64,000 nt of DNA from Amblyornis subalaris (taxonomy: Eukaryota > Chordata > Aves > Passeriformes > Ptilonorhynchidae), in NCBI GenBank assembly GCA_018881555.1, contig JACAXG010000202.1, forward strand, positions 744,001 to 808,000, read 5' to 3'. How positions within the stretch are numbered: position 1 is the stretch's first letter; each line of letters begins with the position of its first letter. Positions 61,172-64,000 of the stretch are shown here, piece by piece. The position numbers were made by a program, and so were the translations under genes. The notes below the pieces were generated by a model. That model ran no database searches, was not told where the DNA came from, and worked only from the letters and a program-made list of their open reading frames with translations.

Positions 61172-64000
61172 GTATAAAGGAACTGTAATGTATTTTGCTG
61201 AATCGCTTCCTTACCTGCCCTCCCCTTAACTTTCACTTCTCCTAAGGGATGTTTCAAATCTGCTTCAAGTTAAAATTACGGGCGTTCTTCTGGATCACAA
61301 ATAAGTGAATCAACAGAAAAGTGAGATGTAGCCTCTCTACTGATGAGTTTTGGAAATGATCCTGTTCCTTTACAGTTTGTGCTTTCCTTTATGGCAATTG
61401 TGATGCATTAGGTTGGTAAAGTTAAATTACAGAATATTAACACAACAAAAACAGAATATAAATGTTTTCNTTCCAGAATTTTCTAAACCTCTAAATTAAG
61501 CCAGAAGAAGTTTTCTTAATTATATTTGTGGTCACATTTATCCATTTTGTATGCACTTATAAGGAAAAAACAAGGAAAATTCCTCAGTTCAGGGGTGAAT
61601 TTGGCAGAATTTTAGTAGCAGTAGTTATAGGAAAAAGTCTTCTAACCTTTGTACTGTTTCCAGGGTCTATTGGTATGTCTTAGGGTTATTGAAAACTTCT
61701 ACTGAAAATACAGTGTATAAGTGTTTCTGGNAGCAGAAATCGCCCTGAGTTGAAAATTTAAACTTAGATATATTAAGTACCGGTAAGACACCTTCTCAGT
61801 AAGAATTTTGCATTCCTGTTAATAGCATGTTAAAGAAAAGTAACCAAATGTGCCTGACACAAAAGTAATTGCAAATGTGTTCACTGGGGAAATGCACATG
61901 TTTGATAGGATTTAAAATTTATTTTTAAACTTGGGAAATGCTGCCTGGTATTCCCAGAATTTCATTCTGTCTCCATTATAGCTTAGTAGTTTAGATTACA
62001 TTCATTAATAAAGATAAGATTTAATTTCATTGTAAAAGTGAAATTGAACCTTGACTTGAACTGGCTTTAAAACACATTGTTCTAGATTATTGATAATTTG
62101 ACTAAAATATGTGCCAAATGGCTTTTAGAAAGAAATTGGCAGTGAACGCATGGAATACTAAAGTGTCTGGGGTGCTTGGGTCTCGAAAAGTGCAGAATGC
62201 TTAGATGTGAGCTGCCAGTGCATTTGGCAAATGTCTGCAGTTCAGGACTCTCTTGATCTGCAGATGTGATCTCACAGCATCCTGCATCTTTTCTAAAAAT
62301 AAACAACATCAAAGAATGTGCAGAGCTAAAAATATTTTTAAAATAAGGCTAGATCTTGTATAGGACAATTCTGGCCTTTGTTTTTTTTTTTTTTGAAATA
62401 CCGGGAGCTTAGCTGCTAGAGCTTAAGATTTAGTGTTATTTTATATGCGAAATGTAGTATTTGAAACTGTAGCTAAATTTCTCAAGAGATTTGCTCAAGT
62501 GTGTATAGTTTCTGTCCTACGCTGGTTGGAATCACTGAGTTTTGTGGATAAGGTGCCATGTGGTAGTGGAAAATGCAGTGATCTCTATGTCATGCTTGAA
62601 CTGAAACTTCCATACCTGGAATAATCGTTGATGATTGTGGGAACAGTGATTCCTAGTGTGTTGCAGTCTTCCACTATGGAAATACCCCACAACAATAAAT
62701 AATTTGAAGAACACTTGTATGGCATTTTTTCTGCTNCTTCTATCAAGCTGTTGGTAAAAGACTGGTAAAGGAAGAAAATGCTTACAGACTTAAGAAATAA
62801 ATGTGGAAATACTTNCCATATAACCTTTACTATTAAAAGTGGGGTTTTTTTAAAACAATCCAATAGTTGTTGAAAAATAAATGGAAAACAGCACAGATGG
62901 CAGTTAAAAATCTGCAGCTGTAAAAGCTAAGTCAAGTTTTTAATTTCCCTTAGACCTTTTCCTACTATGAAAAACAAAAGAGAAAGCTTAAGTATTTTAG
63001 GTGTATTTTATTTTGATGGGCCTCACTACTGGAAAGTTTAAGCTTAAAGACGTGTTTCAAATTAACTTTATCTTATGAAATGCTGCACAGCAAAGCTTTT
63101 TTCCAGAATGTGAAATCTTCGTGCTATGTTGTGGCTTCTGTTGCTGTTTTCTTAGGCTGAAGTTTTTCTGGGTCTGTTGTGTATTTAGTCTGTTTGAAGA
63201 CCATTGGTGAGTGGGATTCTTGGAAGTTGTCTCAGCCTCAGGTTATTGTGCCTGAGACTGATAATGCAGATAGATGCTGTGAAGAAGCATCTGGAATGAA
63301 AATGATAATGAACAACTGCTGATACTTCAGCAGCTTTGACCTGCTAAAACATCAGCTTTAATAAAATTTTATTGATTATTACTTTTATATTACAGGCCAG
63401 GTTTTAGGTTGGTTACTATCTGTTGTTGATCTGAAAACAAACCTAGTGTTATCTTGCATTTAATTATTTTAATATCGTGGTCCTCTCTCTTCTTTAGACC
63501 TTAAAGCTGAAGTCCCTTTGTAGTGTGAAAAGCCCCCTGTTTGAGGGTGACATGAGGCTTGTAGGACTTGTTTAATGCTTAAGAAGCCTGAAGGCTCTCT
63601 TGGCTTATTTTCAACATTGATAATTATTTAGGTTGTTTTTCCTTGAGTAGTTACGTTCTTCTGAGATCTACCATATGTGGGAAATGTGGCTTAGGCACTT
63701 CAAGCAGTGTTGAACTTGGGCAGAGGGTGGCATTTCTGGTAGAGGGTCTTTGTAATCCACGCTCAGAAATGCACAGACAGGCTGCCGTGTCATGAACTGA
63801 GCGGGGGAGCAGCGTGGGCTGTGTTCTGGTCACTGCCTTGTTTCNGTAAGAGAGAACACGCTGCTGAGATGTGCCTGGAGCTGACGGGAAGTTCGAGTGC
63901 ATTGTTGTGACTTGGGCGCGGTGGCTTTCCTGGGACACACTCAGTGTGGCCATGATGGCGCCAGAGGTCTGGAGTAGGTATTGAAGTGTGGTGTGTTCTG
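61172..64000 (+). other. CLEC16A: CLEC16A intron 12, partial
   Basis: No further exon was found. The stretch is AT-rich, with a T-run near 62381-62393, and becomes GC-richer after about 63700. The expected next exon lies beyond the right edge. Confidence 0.75.

Overview
The window is vertebrate nuclear DNA, most likely from a bird. It carries the conserved order CIITA (+), DEXI (-), CLEC16A (+), which is the arrangement on human 16p13. All three genes were identified by matching translated exons to remembered human proteins. The bird assignment is an inference from compact introns, few interspersed repeats, CR1 LINE remnants and an avian-style solo LTR; another sauropsid is possible. Isolated single Ns indicate a draft assembly. 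None lies inside a called exon.

Layout: 1-4471 is CIITA 5' flank or first intron with no recognised exon. 4487-23625 holds 18 coding exons of CIITA, the master MHC class II transactivator; together they encode about 1100 residues with an intact frame. 23626 to about 27145 is the probable CIITA 3' UTR. 27.1-36.9 kb has no recognised coding exon and probably contains the non-coding 3' end of DEXI, plus an old LINE fragment. 36931-37212 is the complete DEXI coding region on the minus strand. 36.4-39.1 kb is one large CpG island that holds DEXI and the CLEC16A promoter and first exon. 38792-61171 holds the first 12 coding exons of CLEC16A (476 residues, about 45% of the human protein), including a 6-nt microexon; the gene runs off the right edge.

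CIITA and DEXI converge, while DEXI and CLEC16A are head to head and about 1.6 kb apart between start codons. The proteins act in separate processes: CIITA in MHC-II transcription, DEXI a small membrane protein of unclear function, CLEC16A in endosome, autophagy and mitophagy control. In mammals the block is studied as one regulatory neighbourhood linked to autoimmunity.

The observations most worth following up are the CLEC16A microexon, a 77-bp-stem inverted repeat and a sense-oriented solo LTR inside CIITA introns, a NAGNAG acceptor in CIITA, and loss in this CIITA of the DxxG motif proposed for GTP binding in the human protein. I found no evidence for a new multi-gene system; most long open frames are CpG-island or intronic chance frames.
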